Origin: Semisulcospira habei
Lineage: Eukaryota > Mollusca > Gastropoda > Semisulcospiridae
Length of the DNA: 64,000 bases
Reading direction: 5' to 3'
Assembly: GCA_036245525.1 (NCBI GenBank)
Contig: BTPG01000006.1
Span: forward strand, 71,422,964 to 71,486,963
Part shown: piece by piece, positions 9,277-22,257 of the stretch
Layout: every line of letters starts with the position of its first letter
How positions within the stretch are numbered: the first letter of the stretch is position 1
Notes under the pieces: generated by a model
What the model was told of the DNA's origin: nothing
The model's database searches: none
Seen by the model: only the letters and a program-made list of their open reading frames with translations
Made by a program: the position numbers and the translations under genes

Positions 9277-10079
9277 ATGAGATTTGTTCCACGTGTAACT
9301 TCAGATGTACGGAATGTTTTCGAGTACGAGTCACATTTACTGCGAATACTACTGTTGGTTACGGTTTTCCTCTGCGGCAGAGCAGAGGGCATCATGAGCC
9401 CACACAGATGCAGCGGTTCATTATGTATTTCGTCTTTTGCTGACCCAATTTACCGCATCAGTGACCCTTGAAGGGTTTAGCCGGATTGTTCCGGTGCTGA
9501 ATTGGCCTTGGCTTCAGAAACATTTGTGTCACTGGCCGCTGGCACTGTAGGTGTAAAACTATAGTTCATTATTGGGGTTAGTCTTTAAAAAAAATTATGT
9601 AAATACCCCCGGTTTAAAAGCATTCTTGGCTAAACGGTGGCACAGGTCAATCGTACATGTCTACAGACTTTTGAAATCCATAAAAACGGTCAGATTTATA
9701 CAGACTACTCAGATCTTGTAAAACACTTGTTTTCCTTTAGAAAGCTGAATATTGTGTTCGGGAGAACGTCCCGAAATAAAAATTAAGAGACTCTGTCTGT
9801 TGTATAGTAGTTTTCCGCCTTATCGATTAGGTCAGCACACGATGTCAAGAAGTGCTTCACCGAAAGGTAAAGCTCTAAAACACAGATAACTAACTTACCT
9901 TTTTGCATGGCTGTTTTTGGCAATGTAGGATTAAGCCCTTTGTGATAGTCATACTCCTTTGGAAACACGCATACCGGGCAACCCGAACACTGACAACTTT
10001 CGCCTAACCGCCCTGCAGTCAGAAATATGTTTTGGACTATGTACCGGTTTCGGGATTCTTCGCCTCACGGGTATTGCGA
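9277..10079. other. Noncoding stretch with a degenerate PAL-C
   Basis: About 9380-9550 looks like a decayed PAL-C (AGGGCATCATGAGCCCACAC, CGTCTTTTGCTGACCC, CGGTGCTGAATTGG, CTTCAGAAACA). The remainder is AT-rich with no exon seen. Confidence 0.45.
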
Positions 10080-10160
10080 GACTGGACGCTGATCTTTGAG
10101 TCTGGATCTTACGGCCGAAGGCCGTAAGGGCCAAAATCAAAGGCCAGCACACACATTACT
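10080..10160. repeat. Small hairpin, family Y
   Basis: CTTACGGCCGAAGGCCGTAAG (10109-10129) lies within a block ending GGCCAGCACAC. Related blocks end at about 12722 and 54577. No function is known. Confidence 0.5.
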
Positions 10161-10499
10161 GCCAAGCAGTGCACTGATCCTAGTGACCATTTTCAACTAG
10201 TGAATTCACATTTTTCCGGCACGTTTTTAACATAAATTTCTGACCGCATTCTCGTTTGCACGACTTGCTTCTCCTCGCCCTCAAACGAGAAAACTTCGTT
10301 CGACACATGCACTTTCAGTCGTTTTCACTACTTTACGAGCAGAGTTAGCTATCTTAGCGGATGTTCATAGAAGGAGATAACTCTTATCTCCCTTCCTTTG
10401 CGTTCAGCGTGCATTCCAGTAAGCCGTAATGGGAAAATCGGCGATTTTTCGAGAGAAGAAAGTGACCAGAGGTCCGGCTTATTCAGGTGCAACTACTCA
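10161..10499. other. Noncoding stretch
   Basis: Nothing recognisable beyond scattered short inverted matches. Confidence 0.4.
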
Positions 10500-10716
10500 T
10501 TATCCCATTCGACCCTGAAACACTACAGCCGCAGGAGATGGGTCGACCATGATAATTCAAGGGTAGTGCCAGATTAGCTTGGCGCCTGTCGGCGCCAAGC
10601 TAATCTGGCACTACCCTTGAATTGTCATGGTCGATCCATCTCCTGCAACAGGTGCATAGTCGTTGGATGACGCCTCCAAAATTTGGGAAATACGTGCGTC
10701 GGACTGAATAAGTTAT
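10500..10716 (+). mobile_element. PAL-A palindromic element
   Basis: Near-perfect arms across about 10540-10642 with loop TGTC. The ends have drifted to TTATCCCATTCGACCC and GGACTGAATAAGTTATA, so TTAA has mutated on both sides. Confidence 0.88.
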
Positions 10717-11038
10717 ACGCGCATCTCGGCATCACGCACCGAGCAGAAAATCGTTGTCTTCGGCACTAATATTTTTCGGCATGTATTCAAATTTCTAATC
10801 GGCGCATTCAGCCAACCGTGCTGCTACCAGTATAGTTGGCTGCATGCGCCGACGAGTTCAGTTTCACGAAAAAGCAGTCCCGACTCTGCATACTGTTTCA
10901 TTTTTGGATAATTATGACAAAGTAAAAACAAAAATTAGTACAAATTATATAGGTCCGAACGGATCATTCCTCTTGTTTTCCTTCCCCCCGACTAAAAGCT
11001 AAATCAAGATAATCGAAGTAGAAATGACTATGATTATG
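10717..11038. other. Noncoding stretch
   Basis: AT-rich; it contains CGGCGCATTCAGCC and GGCTGCATGCGCCG as a loose inverted pair near 10799-10852. No gene is visible. Confidence 0.4.
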
Positions 11039-11253
11039 TTAACCCCTTCCCTGCCAGTGAATGTACACCTGGTTTCTGACATCTGTGTTCATTCAGCGAC
11101 CAAAAGCCACAACCGTCCAAAGAACATGGATACAAATTGGTCTCAGCAAGAGGCATAGATCCTCATGAACCCCAGCACTTGCGGGGTATCATGAGGATCT
11201 ATACCTCTTACAGTTGGGTGGTGTTAACATTTTCTCGGCATTGAAGGGGTTAA
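11039..11253. mobile_element. PAL-C palindromic element, full length
   Basis: TTAA lies at 11039-11042 and 11250-11253, with TTAACCCCTTCCCTGCCAG opposite CATTGAAGGGGTTAA. The core is at about 11148-11210. This copy defines the full extent of the family, about 215 bp. Confidence 0.9.
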
Positions 11254-11366
11254 GTCCTTTATCACTTCTAGTGCCTTGGGACATGAAGCCCGCAAGAAGA
11301 AGAAGAAGGTGCAACTTCTGAAATCTGAGCAAAGCATTGATATTTCAAACGCAACGCATGGATTGA

Positions 11367-12344
<978 letters not shown>

Positions 12345-12416
12345 TCAAAAGACATAGTTTCTCATGAACCGCTGCGGGCCGCAGGGTGCTCATGAGAATC
12401 TATGCCTTTTGCAGAC
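12345..12416. repeat. PAL-C core, diverged
   Basis: AAAAGACATAGTTTCTCATG and CATGAGAATCTATGCCTTTT pair around CCGCTGCGGGCCGCAGGG. Only the core remains. Confidence 0.7.
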
Positions 12417-12506
12417 GCAATGGACTGGCAAAATATACAGATTTTGAACTTGTGCCCTCAAATCATGGGCTCTCAAAGTTATGTCACAGTATTTGAATTG
12501 GTCAGC

Positions 12507-12595
12507 CCCAGAACGCAAACACCATCGCTCAGAAGTCGGCCGTAGTGGGCTTAATGCGGCCGACTTTGGCCCGATAGCATTTTGCGTACTGGGGC
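12507..12595. repeat. PAL-F-like palindrome
   Basis: CCAGAACGCAAA and TTTTGCGTACTGG form the outer arms, AAGTCGGCCG and CGGCCGACTT the inner ones. Loosely related to PAL-F through GGCCG(A/T)CGT blocks. Confidence 0.55.
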
Positions 12596-12862
12596 GTGTT
12601 ACCAAGGTAAACTGACCATAGTAATTATAAATGACACGCGTACCTGAACCGCACTCGTAACGACCTTGTTTACAAATCGTACTACGTGCGTCGTAAAGTC
12701 CAAAATCACAGGGTAGCACACAAACACTGGTCTAGGCGACGGGTTTCAATGTGGAACACAATTTCGCTTAATTCAAATTTCCTAAACATCGGTGGAATAC
12801 CAAGGCTGAGCCTGGATTGCTGTCGAGGGCTTATGAGGAGCTATCCCAGCGATTAAAGGTCA

Positions 12863-12895
12863 ATGGGCCCACTGCGAACGTCGTGGGCCCGAGGA
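12863..12895. repeat. PAL-F fragment
   Basis: AATGGGCCCACTGCGAACGT and CGTGGGCCCGAGGACG match one PAL-F arm. A few bases of PAL-C-like GGCTTATGAGGAGCTATC precede it. Confidence 0.55.
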
Positions 12896-13811
12896 CGTTT
12901 TACTACTGGGGTTGTCATTAGTCTTTTCATGTACATTTCTTGTTTCTGGCGGTGTCCCAGTTCCGTTCGACATAATCTAGTTCACTGAACCCTTTGGACT
13001 AATCACTACTTTTCCATGAGCCCCTTTGACGCCGTGGGCATTTTACACTCTGTTTCTGGCTGATAGACTGACGGGGTGCACGTACTTAGTGCGAACTGAG
13101 GATAAGCGCATTACTAACAATCTGCAATAAGATCTGGCAGTCAGGACCCACACCATGGACCCAATCACTTATAATAACTCTCAAAAAAAAAAAAGGTAAC
13201 TTCGGATTCGACTGCGAGCTACCGTCGAGGTCGGACGTATCGCTGAGCTCTCTGCGCACAGCTTGGATTCACTTTCACGTGTACTGAGGATATTCGCCCG
13301 GGACGCCTTCGGTGGAGACCAACTTCCCTTCCGCTAACACAGTGTGATCCGGTTTGTTCTCCCTTCAGTGGCCTGGTCGCTGAAATCATCCGAACACCCA
13401 GATAAGTGTCTATTATCACTATTATTTCCTGCCATTTCGGTTTGCAGGCCTTTGCCTCTCTGCTTTTTTCTTTATGCTGTACATATAGTATCATCTCTCC
13501 ATTCTCCCATCTTGCAATCTTTTTTCTCTTACGCTCTCTTTGCCTTTGCATTTTTTGTTCTTTTCCTAGCTATAGATTAGTTTTCATTCTTTCACTCCTT
13601 TTTGTACACCGCTCCGGTCGCGTTGGCATTTCCCGCTATCACATCCTGATCGGTTTGAAATTCCCGCTCTTTTTATCGTCTTTGTTTCCGCCATTTTTAA
13701 CTGCTGCTGCTGTCTTTCCCCCTCTGTCTGTCTCTGTAGCCATTAATCGTATTAAACATATTCTAGTTCAGAGCCACTTTGTCTTAAACAGTGCTGAAGT
13801 TAGCTTTTGTC
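12896..13811. other. Stretch upstream of the LINE ORF1, may include its 5' UTR
   Basis: No repeat boundary is visible. Pyrimidine-rich sequence from about 13560 leads into ORF1, so the 5' UTR of the LINE probably lies here, but its start cannot be placed without another copy. Confidence 0.4.
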
Positions 13812-15787
13812 ATGGACCCGGTAGAGGGTCATCTTGATTCAAATGCTACTCCCCAGGGAGAGGAACGACCTACTGGTCACACCGACACAACTATTGAGAA
13901 CAACTCTTTTCCTGCTACCCTTGTAGCAGGTAAACGTACTCATCCCTTCGACTCGCCTGATCTAGGCACGGACGGAAAGAAATGAAAAATCCTTGAGGAA
14001 GACAGAAACTCGGAAGATGATGATTTAATTGACGAAGATAGTCATGCCTCTGTGCAGTCCCATTCTCCGATTTCCCCTTCTCGTGACTCGGAAAACCCCC
14101 CAATTGTTCCGGGTTCGTCCGATAACGATGCTCCGGGCGACGCTAACAATGGCGCTGAAGACGTCAGCTGCAATGGTCAACTCGCTAGTGCTATTGACAA
14201 TGAAGGCTTTGATCACGCCGGCCATACGTGTAAAGCCCGAGCGGCGTTCGTTAGAAAGAACAAATCTGCTTTTAAACCTGCCCATGATGCAAACTACGCG
14301 CAACCTCGAATTAAACCCCAACGTACTTTTGCACAGTTCCCGGTCAAAATAGTTGATCTGGGCACTGGCTCAGCAAAACTGTCTTTCTTTCATCCATGGT
14401 TTGACCCTGTCCGACGTGCTGCTGGGGCAGTAAAGCAGGACGAACTCATCATGGAAAGGTTAAATTAGGGGCACTACATTGCTCACTGTAAAAACGCTAC
14501 TATCCAACACAAACTTAGCATTCAGAGAGAACTGGGTGGGGCAAAGATGAGGTGCTCCATACCCCAACCTACTACAGTAGAAGTCATTTACGGCATACCG
14601 CTCGGAGAGGGCGAGCTGCAGAGAGTGAGGCAATCACTCTGCAACGCGTCCTCTGTGGAGCGTCTGAAGAACAAGAAAGGCGATCCTACCAAAGCTGTAA
14701 AGGTCACCTTCAAATTAGCCACCCTGCCACAGAGAGTACATATTGTAGGCGCTTATGTTGACGTAGTGCCTTTCTCTGCGCCCGTGCGCAGATGCACTAG
14801 ATGCCAGCGCCTGGGGCACACCAAGGCTCAATGTCGTGCGAAAAAGTCAAGTTGTGCACAGTGTTCACAGCCTGATCATGAGCGTGCTAACTGTAAGAAC
14901 TCAAGAAATTGCGTAAACTGCGGTGGGGACCACAGCCCCGCCTATGCTAAGTGTCCGGAGTACACTCTTCATAAAAGAGCAAATGAAATCAGGTCAAAAA
15001 CGTACATTCCCTTCTCAGAAGTCTGAGGCGTGCTAAGGTTGGACAGGAGGTTAACGAGGCCTCCCCCTTCAGCCCCCAGTACGACAAGCAGTTCTGGGGG
15101 CCACCAGTGATCACTGCTCCGGGCAGACCGGTCCCCGCCCGCCCCGCCCATCCACCCAAGCTCTCAGAACACCAAAAACATGACTCAGCAAAATCTAACC
15201 GCCCTGAAATTGCCGAATCCCCATCTGTAACGGAGACAATCTTGCCTGACATAGAACCTCGGTCTTCTCTAGAGCAACAGCAGGCAGCCGCCAAAAGCAG
15301 CGAAAGTCAAAATAAACATGAAAACCTCCGTCCCAAGAAAACTCGTAAAAGAGGTAAAAACAAGAAAAAAGAGTCTGCTCAACAGTCCCTCACAAGTGCC
15401 TCCCATTCCCCGAAGTCTGGAAAAAGCGATCCGGAGAACATAGTCGAGCAGAGTGAGGCCCAGAATGTGCAGAATGAATCTCCCCCTACCCCGTTCACTC
15501 AATCCAATAGTAACGACATGGACGCAGGCAGTGAAGGATCTTTCGATTTGGCAAAGGAGGGCTCTGATGACTGGAGTTCCCTTGACCAGCATACCTTCAT
15601 CAAAAACCTCTTGAAGTCACTGGTCAGAGCCCTGGAAGAAGGAAACCCCTCGGCCGTATTTGGCCCGTTCTCCGACTGGCTCTATCTAAAATACCAAGCC
15701 CACACCCCCGACCGCAAACTGATGCGGGAGGGGCTTCTAGACCTGTTCAAAATCCTAGGCCATCTCGGTGTGCTTGGTCGATTATAA
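13812..15787 (+). pseudogene. LINE ORF1 (gag-like, three zinc knuckles), broken
   Basis: It starts MDPVEG at 13812. One frame holds to 15026 except for a TGA at 13983-13985 and a TAG at 14466-14468. A frameshift near 15020 then moves the frame, and it ends at 15787. Three CCHC-type knuckles lie at 14793-14954: CTRCQRLGHTKAQC, CAQCSQPDHERANC and CVNCGGDHSPAYAKC. The C-terminal third is charged and low in complexity (KKTRKRGKNKKK). ORF1 proteins of this type bind the element RNA. Size, knuckles and position support the call; the stops mean no intact product. Confidence 0.85.
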
Positions 15788-15843
15788 AAACAAACAAACT
15801 TAGATTTTCCCTATTAATTTGTACTAATTAAGCCCCTGTCAAA

Positions 15844-18800
15844 ATGGATAGTCAACTTAAGGTGTTGCAATGGAACGCCCGTAGTCTGGGCCAAAACTTG
15901 GACTATCCAATTTAGCACTTGTATGAGAATAAATTTCAGGTGCTCTGCCTACAGTCACCAAACTGTACATTTAAAAAACTCCCCAAACTACAAGGTTACT
16001 ACTACCCTCCTGTACTAAACAAAACCACAGGAACAACGAAAATATATACGGCAACATATGTTAAGACTGATGTTACATACCACCCAATCCCCTCTCCCGT
16101 CCCACCATCATTGGACACAGTCTATCATTGTGCAACAGCTATTCGCTCTGCGAACGGTCTACATATAAACATCCTTAATACATATATTCCTAAATCCCCC
16201 CCCCCCACCCGCCCGACACTGAGTGGATAGTGCAAGTCTCAGACGCACAGGCCGAGTGGCTTATTGTAGGGGACTTCAATGCCAGACATTCCCTCTGGGA
16301 CAACCTTGTATGTGAGTCCGCTACGAGTAACCAAAAAGCCTTCCTGGCTGACCAAATCATGGAATCTGATCTGTGTCTTTTAAACAGTGGTGTCACTACT
16401 AGAGTGCCTGATAGATCAGACCACCTTCCTTCTGCTATAGACTTGTCCCTAGTATCTCCTGGTCTGTTTCCTATGGTTGACTGGGAGGTCGGAGAGGACA
16501 CCCTCGGTAGCGACCACCTACCCATCTCAATTGCTGTTCACGTGAATTTTCGCTCTCAGTCAAGCTCTCTAGAACTTACCTATAATTATAAGAAAGCAAA
16601 CTGGTCGAAATTCGGGGCCCTCTTAGAGTTTCAGTCCGACAACCTAAAATCCGAAGATGTAGATGTCTACTGCGCCAATGTCACCAAACATATACTTAGT
16701 GCAGCGGATACGGCTATTCCCAAAACAGGAAGAAACAGAAATAAAGACACCAGGCCCAAAAATCCTTGGTGGAATGAAGAATGTGAGAAAGCAAAGAAAG
16801 ACAAAAGAAAAACGTATAAAATGTGGACAAAGGTTAGATCAGAAGAAAACCACACAATGATGAAAAGGGCTAAAATAGCATGTAATAGAGCTACAGCTAA
16901 GGCCAAAAGGGCGTTCTTCTCAAGCTCTATGTCTTCTCAGATACACTCGCATACAGATCTCTCAAAAGCATGGAAAAGCATAAAGATCCTCAAAAATGTA
17001 TATAACCTGCCCGATCCCCCAGTAGAAGTGGACGGCGTCACAATATTTGACGTTGCAGGTAAAGCTGAGGCTTTCGCTCGGGTTTTTTTGCGTCGGTTAG
17101 CCAATCCTCCTCCCTTCCTGAAACCGCCCGCTCGTTTAGAACTCGGGAAGAAGGTAGGGCGGAATATAGCGATCCGTTCCCTGACAACACCTTGTCTATG
17201 AACCACCCCATTACCCTCAAAGAACTGAAGGAAGCAATCTCATCTGTATCATCACCGAACGTTTCTGTTGGTCCCGATGACATTTCATATCACATGATTA
17301 GCAATTTCCCCGAGAAGTTTTTACACATCATTCTTGGTCTTTTCCAAACCTGCTGGGAGAGCGGAGAGCTCCCAAAGTCGTGGAAACAGAGTACTGTAAT
17401 ACCAGTGCCAAAACCAGGCAAACCCAAAAAACTCACAAGTAGTTACAGACCCATTTCTCTCACCTCTCATCTTAGTAAAATATACGAAAGAATCGTAAAG
17501 AGTAGACTGGAATATTTTGTGGAATCCAGAAACATCCTTCCAGACTGTCAGGCAGGATTCAGAAAAGCTCGCTCAGTTACGGACCATTTATCATCTCTCA
17601 CTTCCCACGTGAAGACAGTCCTCAAGAAGAAGAAGTGCATTACAGCTACTTTCTTCGATGTCCGCAGAGCTTTTGACTCTGTCTGGTACAGAAGGCTGCT
17701 GTTTAAATTGAAACAAATCGGCCTCTCGGGGCGCATCTATTCGTATGTCCGTAGTTTTCTCCATGGCAGAACTTTCTCAGTCAGGGTGGGAAAGTGTCTG
17801 TCAGCCCCACAGACCGTGGACTGCGGCGTTCCCCAGGGCACTGTGATTGCCCCAATACTCTACAACATAATGCTGTATGACCTCCCTTCCTTCCTTAAGT
17901 TGACTGGCAAAAACAACCCAAAAGAACTGACAACTATGTATATTACACAATACGCTGACGACTTGGTGATCTGGCAATCCTCCAAGATTCTCAAAAGCTT
18001 CTCTGAGCAGAGAAAACGAGAGGCGTCGAAATTCTATCAAAAGGTGCTTGACAGAACCCAAGAGTACATGTCTATTAACGGCTTTGCCTTAGCCAAGGAG
18101 AAAACCCAACTTATATTCTTCACCAAAAATTAAGACATTTACAAACCAACATACTCCCTTGAAAGTGTGCAACTAGTGCCGTGTTCTCAGGTAAAATTCC
18201 TGGGGGTCATCTTCACTCCGAACTTAAGCTGGAATGCGCACATAAACTCATCAAAAAAGCCCAGAGTGCTCTGAACCTAATAAGAATAATAAGGAAGCAG
18301 TCGTGGGGTCAAGACACAAAGACCCTCCTCCATCTCTGCCAAGCCCTGGTCCGCTCCAGGCTCTCCTATGGTCAGGAGTGCTACTTCGCTGCCCCACAAT
18401 CGCTTCTCTCAAAGCTTACCTCCATCGATTCCCAGGCGGTCAAATTAGCGCTTGGTGTCCCGGTTCACTGCGAAACACGTGCAGCCTATGCAGAGGCTGG
18501 GATCTTGCCCTTGGCTCACCACAGGAAGCTGCAAGTGTCCAAATTTGTCAGCAGAACCTTTACCGTCCCAAACTCAGCCACCCATTTCCTTGTAAAAGAC
18601 AAGAAATGGGACAAATTCAAAGTTAGCAGGAAAAACCACACGCTTGAATCCATATCGAGCTACACCAGTGACATTACTGATTCCCCAGATACAATCTTTG
18701 GGGAAGTCGCTCCAAAACCAGTCCCTCTACAGCCACCTTGGCTTCTTGAGGCCGCCAAAGTCAGCATTGAGGACCATAGCACCAGCAAGACCTCCAACCC

Positions 18801-19838
18801 CCACTTGCTTGCGGCTCGGGTCCGGGAGTCGTTAATTAAATACCAACATCATCTCCAAATCTATACTGATGGTTCCGTGCTGGAGGATGGACGGGCCGGG
18901 GCCGGCTTCTCCATACCCTCCCTCAATACATGTAAAAGCTTCTATCTTGGACTAGGCTTCTGCGTCTTTTCGGCTGAAATGACCGCTATCATCTCCGCAC
19001 TTCAGTTTCTTATTTCTTATCCCCGCACTCCGCTCAGAGTTGTGGTCTGTGTGGACTCGCAAGCTGTCCTTAAGGCCATTCGCTCCTCTCGGTCTCGATC
19101 CCGACCCGACCTCCTGCAGGAAATCCTCTCACTCTCAAACGCCATCATAAGACAAGGAACTCAGTTGGATTTCCACTGGGTCCCAAGTCACGTAGGGATT
19201 AGAGGCAACGAACTGGCGGATAACGCTGCCAGAGTCGGCGCTCTCAACGTTCTCCCAACTCAGCAACTTCGCATCCTCCTCTCTACCTCTGAACTAAACT
19301 CCAAATACTGCAATCTCATCCAAAACTGCTGGAAAAGGGAGAAGCGAGAACTGTGTGCCGTGAAAGAAAAGCGATGTTTCGCAGATCTTCCTCCTTTCTC
19401 CCCAAACTCCCTAGATCTCAAACGGAGATCATCCATAGGCTCAGAACGAGATCCTGGAAGCTGAAATTCACCCAGACCCTATGTCACTGCGGGGAGACAA
19501 CCGGCCTAGAGCACTCTCTGCTACTATGCCGCCTGCCTCCTCCACATCTCTCCAGAGTTAGACAATCATGTCAGGCTCGCGACATCAGAAACCTCTTCCA
19601 ACTCCTATCTGATCATTCTCTGGCCGTGGAGCTGGCAAAAGCCATCCACTCCTCAACACTATCGCCCCCCTCTCTTGGCTTGACTTCGCGAACGAAGATT
19701 TTTATAGGAGTTGCCCACGACGTCTGCAGGCTTGTTCGTGGCTGCGGAGGCCAATCCGGGACAAGACGTTTCCTAAAGCCTGCGCGGTGGAGCTTTTTGG
19801 TGGAGTGCAGTGTGCGCAGTACTGGCCCCACCCTTTAA
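15844..19838 (+). pseudogene. LINE ORF2 (endonuclease, reverse transcriptase, RNase H), broken
   Basis: It begins MDSQLKVLQWNARSL at 15844; a TAG follows at 15913-15915. The catalytic Glu expected after LCLQ reads Ser. The endonuclease continues after a shift at a poly-C run (about 16197-16206) with VGDFNARHSLWD (16263) and SDHLPIS (16509). A second shift lies at a T-run near 17083. Reverse transcriptase motifs are SYRPISL, AGFRKARS, FFDVRRAFDSVW, GVPQGTVIAP and YADD (17951). A TAA at 18131 and a shift near 18245 follow. RNase H shows YTDGS, SAEMTA, VDSQAV and NELADNAA (18868-19221). The tail has CHCGETTGLEHSLLLC. After 19674 the frame runs into an antisense insert. Confidence 0.88.
19674..19763 (-). 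mobile_element. Antisense 3'-end fragment of a second LINE
   Basis: These 90 bases match 7828-7915 almost exactly, from CTTGGCTTGACTTCGCGAA to GGAGGCCAATCCG. On the minus strand they encode SRIGLRSHEQACRRRG and a short 3' UTR. This copy has only AGAGAGG where the other has a 366-base GA tract. It interrupts the C-terminal coding end of the I-type LINE. I could not find a convincing target-site duplication. Confidence 0.75.
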
Positions 19839-20339
19839 ACCCTTGGTTCGTCTGCCATGGCCTAGCAAGCTGGGACGATGGCATCGAGGTCCTCGGGTCG
19901 TAGGTTTTATATCAGACTGTCCTTGTCCTAGTCTCTGGCTCAAAAGCCTTCCCCGGAGACACGGGGGCTTTGATGTCAGGGGTTTCCTCCCTTAGCCTTT
20001 CCGCAGCCAAGCGGCCAGGCCTGCAAGGCAGCAGGGGACTCGTGGAGGGCGGGGTCGTCTATGTCCCGTGCAGATGTGAACATCTGCCCACTGCCCACAT
20101 GTGGCTTGAATAGTCCCTGAGAAAATGCCAATGTTAAAGTTTACCATGGACAAAGCCAGACGGACAACCACTGGCCCAGAACATAGACTCACTTTTGCTT
20201 CGCATGTGAGCCAAAAAGAGCAAGAAACATTCGGTACAAATGGAAACAGCCACACTAATTTTCAAAAACAAACTTCAAAACTCTTACAAGAAAAGCAAAG
20301 CCCTTATTGCTCATGTGCATGACTGATTTACATATGCAG

Positions 20340-20480
20340 GGTTGGAAGATTTAACGATATAACGATTTAACGATTTAACAAATTAAATTTTTGGTTAAAG
20401 AAAATTTAACGCGTTAATGTTTTTAAAAAGTTAAAGAAAATTCAACGAATTAAAAAATAAAAGTCACGATTATCGATTTT
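20340..20480. repeat. AT-rich block dense in TTAA/TTTAAC
   Basis: ATTTAACGAT is repeated, and numerous TTAA tetranucleotides occur in about 140 bases, next to a tandem PAL-C array. No coding content. Confidence 0.6.
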
Positions 20481-20605
20481 TTTCGTTAACAATTTCGTTA
20501 CTTCAGTTCGTTTTTCCGCCACGAACAAACAGGTGCCTATGCGCAAAGCCGGTTTGACCCAGTTGCAGCCGGTTTGAAGTGGTTTGGAGGATCTATGCCT
20601 CTGGG

Positions 20606-21163
20606 TGAAAAACTTAACAGATCCCCTTTCTTTGAGAAAATCATGAGCGTAGATTATCCCAGGAAGAGGCATAGATCCTCACGAGCCCCCTGCAGTTGCG
20701 GGGGGCTCATGAGGATCTATGCCTCTTTAAGTTAGGTGGTTTTCGTTTCAGGAGTGAGAAGGCAGATGGCACTCGTACAGCAAAGATTGGACAGTTGAAA
20801 AACTTAACGGAGCCCCTTTGCTTGAGAAAATCACGAGCGTAGATTATCCCAGCAAGAGGCATAGATCCTCACAAGCCCCCGCAGTTGCGGGCCTCATGAG
20901 GATCTATGCCTCTTTCAGTTTGGTGGTTTTCGTATCAGGAGTAAAAAGTCAGATGGTACAGCAACGATTGGACAGGTGAAAAACTTAAGAGATCCACTTT
21001 GCTTGAGCGAAACATGAGCGCAGATTATCCCAGCAAGAGGCATAGATCCTCATAAGCCCCCGCAATTGCGGGGGCATATGAGGATCTATGCCTCTTGCAG
21101 TTGGGTGGTTTTTGTTTCAGGAGTGAGAAGGCAGATGGTACAGCAACAATTGGACAGCACAGG
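20606..21163. repeat. Tandem array of three PAL-C-containing units (181-190 bp)
   Basis: Units start TGAAAAACTTAA at 20606, 20796, 20977 and partially 21164 (spacing 190, 181, 187). Each carries GATTATCCCAGCAAGAGGC, the PAL-C palindrome, then GGTTTT(C/T)G, CAGGAGTGAGAAGGCAGATG and CAGCAA(C/A)GATTGGACAG. A palindromic element has become the core of a short satellite. Confidence 0.88.
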
Positions 21164-21199
21164 TGAAAACCTGAACGGGTGCATGCATACATTTTTAAT

Positions 21200-21305
21200 T
21201 GTAGTAGGCATAGATCGTCATTAACCCACCAATTCCCCGCCCCCCCCCCCCCCCTCCCCACCCAAGACTGCTGGGGTTTTTAAGGATCTATGGCTCTTGC
21301 AGATG
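21200..21305. repeat. PAL-C with C-run centre
   Basis: TAGGCATAGATCGTCATTAA and TTTAAGGATCTATGGCTCTT flank a run of about 16 C (21239-21254). It directly follows the tandem array. Confidence 0.65.
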
Positions 21306-22257
21306 AGTGGATTTGTCAGCAGCGCGAAATAAGATCAAACAAGCCTGAATCAGTTCCATTTTTAGCCGCATGACTTTTTCTTGCGCTGTGCAGTTTTCCC
21401 GAGGTTTTTTTTCTGTCTTCCCCCTTCTCATAACTACTGCATGTATCTGGCCAGATAGTGTTTTAGATAGTGGGTAGAGGAGGAAATCTGGTGGCGTGTC
21501 ACTTTTCAACTGTATGCCACTTTTTTTGTCTGAGCTGAGCAATAAATGATCATTCATGTATTTAACGCAAATTCAACACTATCGACTTACATATAAACAA
21601 CAGAGATGGGTACGTCCCATCTAAGATGGCAAACAACGACGCCCTACGGCTAAAATTCTGTTATAACTGTGCGTGGTCTTTGTTGGCCGCATATGCACCA
21701 ACCCACACTCCTTGCAGACACAATGATTATAACAGCGAAATCATAAAAACACCACATACCACCTTTTTTTTTTTTTTTTTTTACCCGATAAATTATATTA
21801 TATTATAATCATGAACTATGTTTTATCCTATAATCATAATAATCTACCTGTCTCCAATCACCTCGTTGTGGCGAGAGACGTTAAAAATCAAGAAACAACA
21901 ACAACTTTGGACTAATGTGCGAGGGGCAGCTGAGATTGACACTGGCCTGAGGGCCGACTGCTTACTGGGCAGTTCCTCGGGCAAGAAGGGTAATCGGGTA
22001 ATCGTGTTTCAAAATGGCCTTTAAGTGGTTTTTACTGCGCAATCAGAGGTTTATGTGTTCGCGTACTTTAACTTTCCTGCCCACCTCAGTGTCACCCAGC
22101 GGAGTTTTAACACTACCGACATCGCTTTCAGGTTTAATCAACACTACCGACGCCGTGGATTGGGTTACTTGCATTTCTTTTGTCACTTCTTACACCCGTC
22201 CAGCCATGCGAGGCTCGCATTATCTGCAAAGATACCAGGGTGGTTGGTTAGTTCGGA
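21306..22257. other. Noncoding stretch
   Basis: It contains a T-run (about 21764-21781). Overlapping open frames at 22014-22294 have no recognisable domain, and I do not call them genes. Confidence 0.4.

Larger units (their letters stand above)
13812..20330 (+). mobile_element. I-superfamily (I/Nimb-like) LINE, nearly full length, inactive
   Basis: The order is zinc-knuckle ORF1, a 56-base gap, and ORF2 with apurinic-type endonuclease, reverse transcriptase, RNase H and a cysteine-rich tail. This is the arrangement of I-clade non-LTR retrotransposons, which copy themselves by target-primed reverse transcription. Both ORFs are broken by stops and frameshifts. A short antisense fragment of another LINE lies at 19674-19763. 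The 3' end is not sharply defined; about 20330 is a guess from where recognisable repeat debris begins. Confidence 0.82.

Noticed and set aside
14025..15592. Several minus-strand frames in the LINE ORF1 region
   Set aside because: They lie opposite the zinc-knuckle ORF1 and show no domain of their own.
20606..21163. CRISPR-like array of palindromic repeats
   Set aside because: The genome is eukaryotic. Units are about 185 bp with conserved rather than unique spacers, and there are no cas genes.
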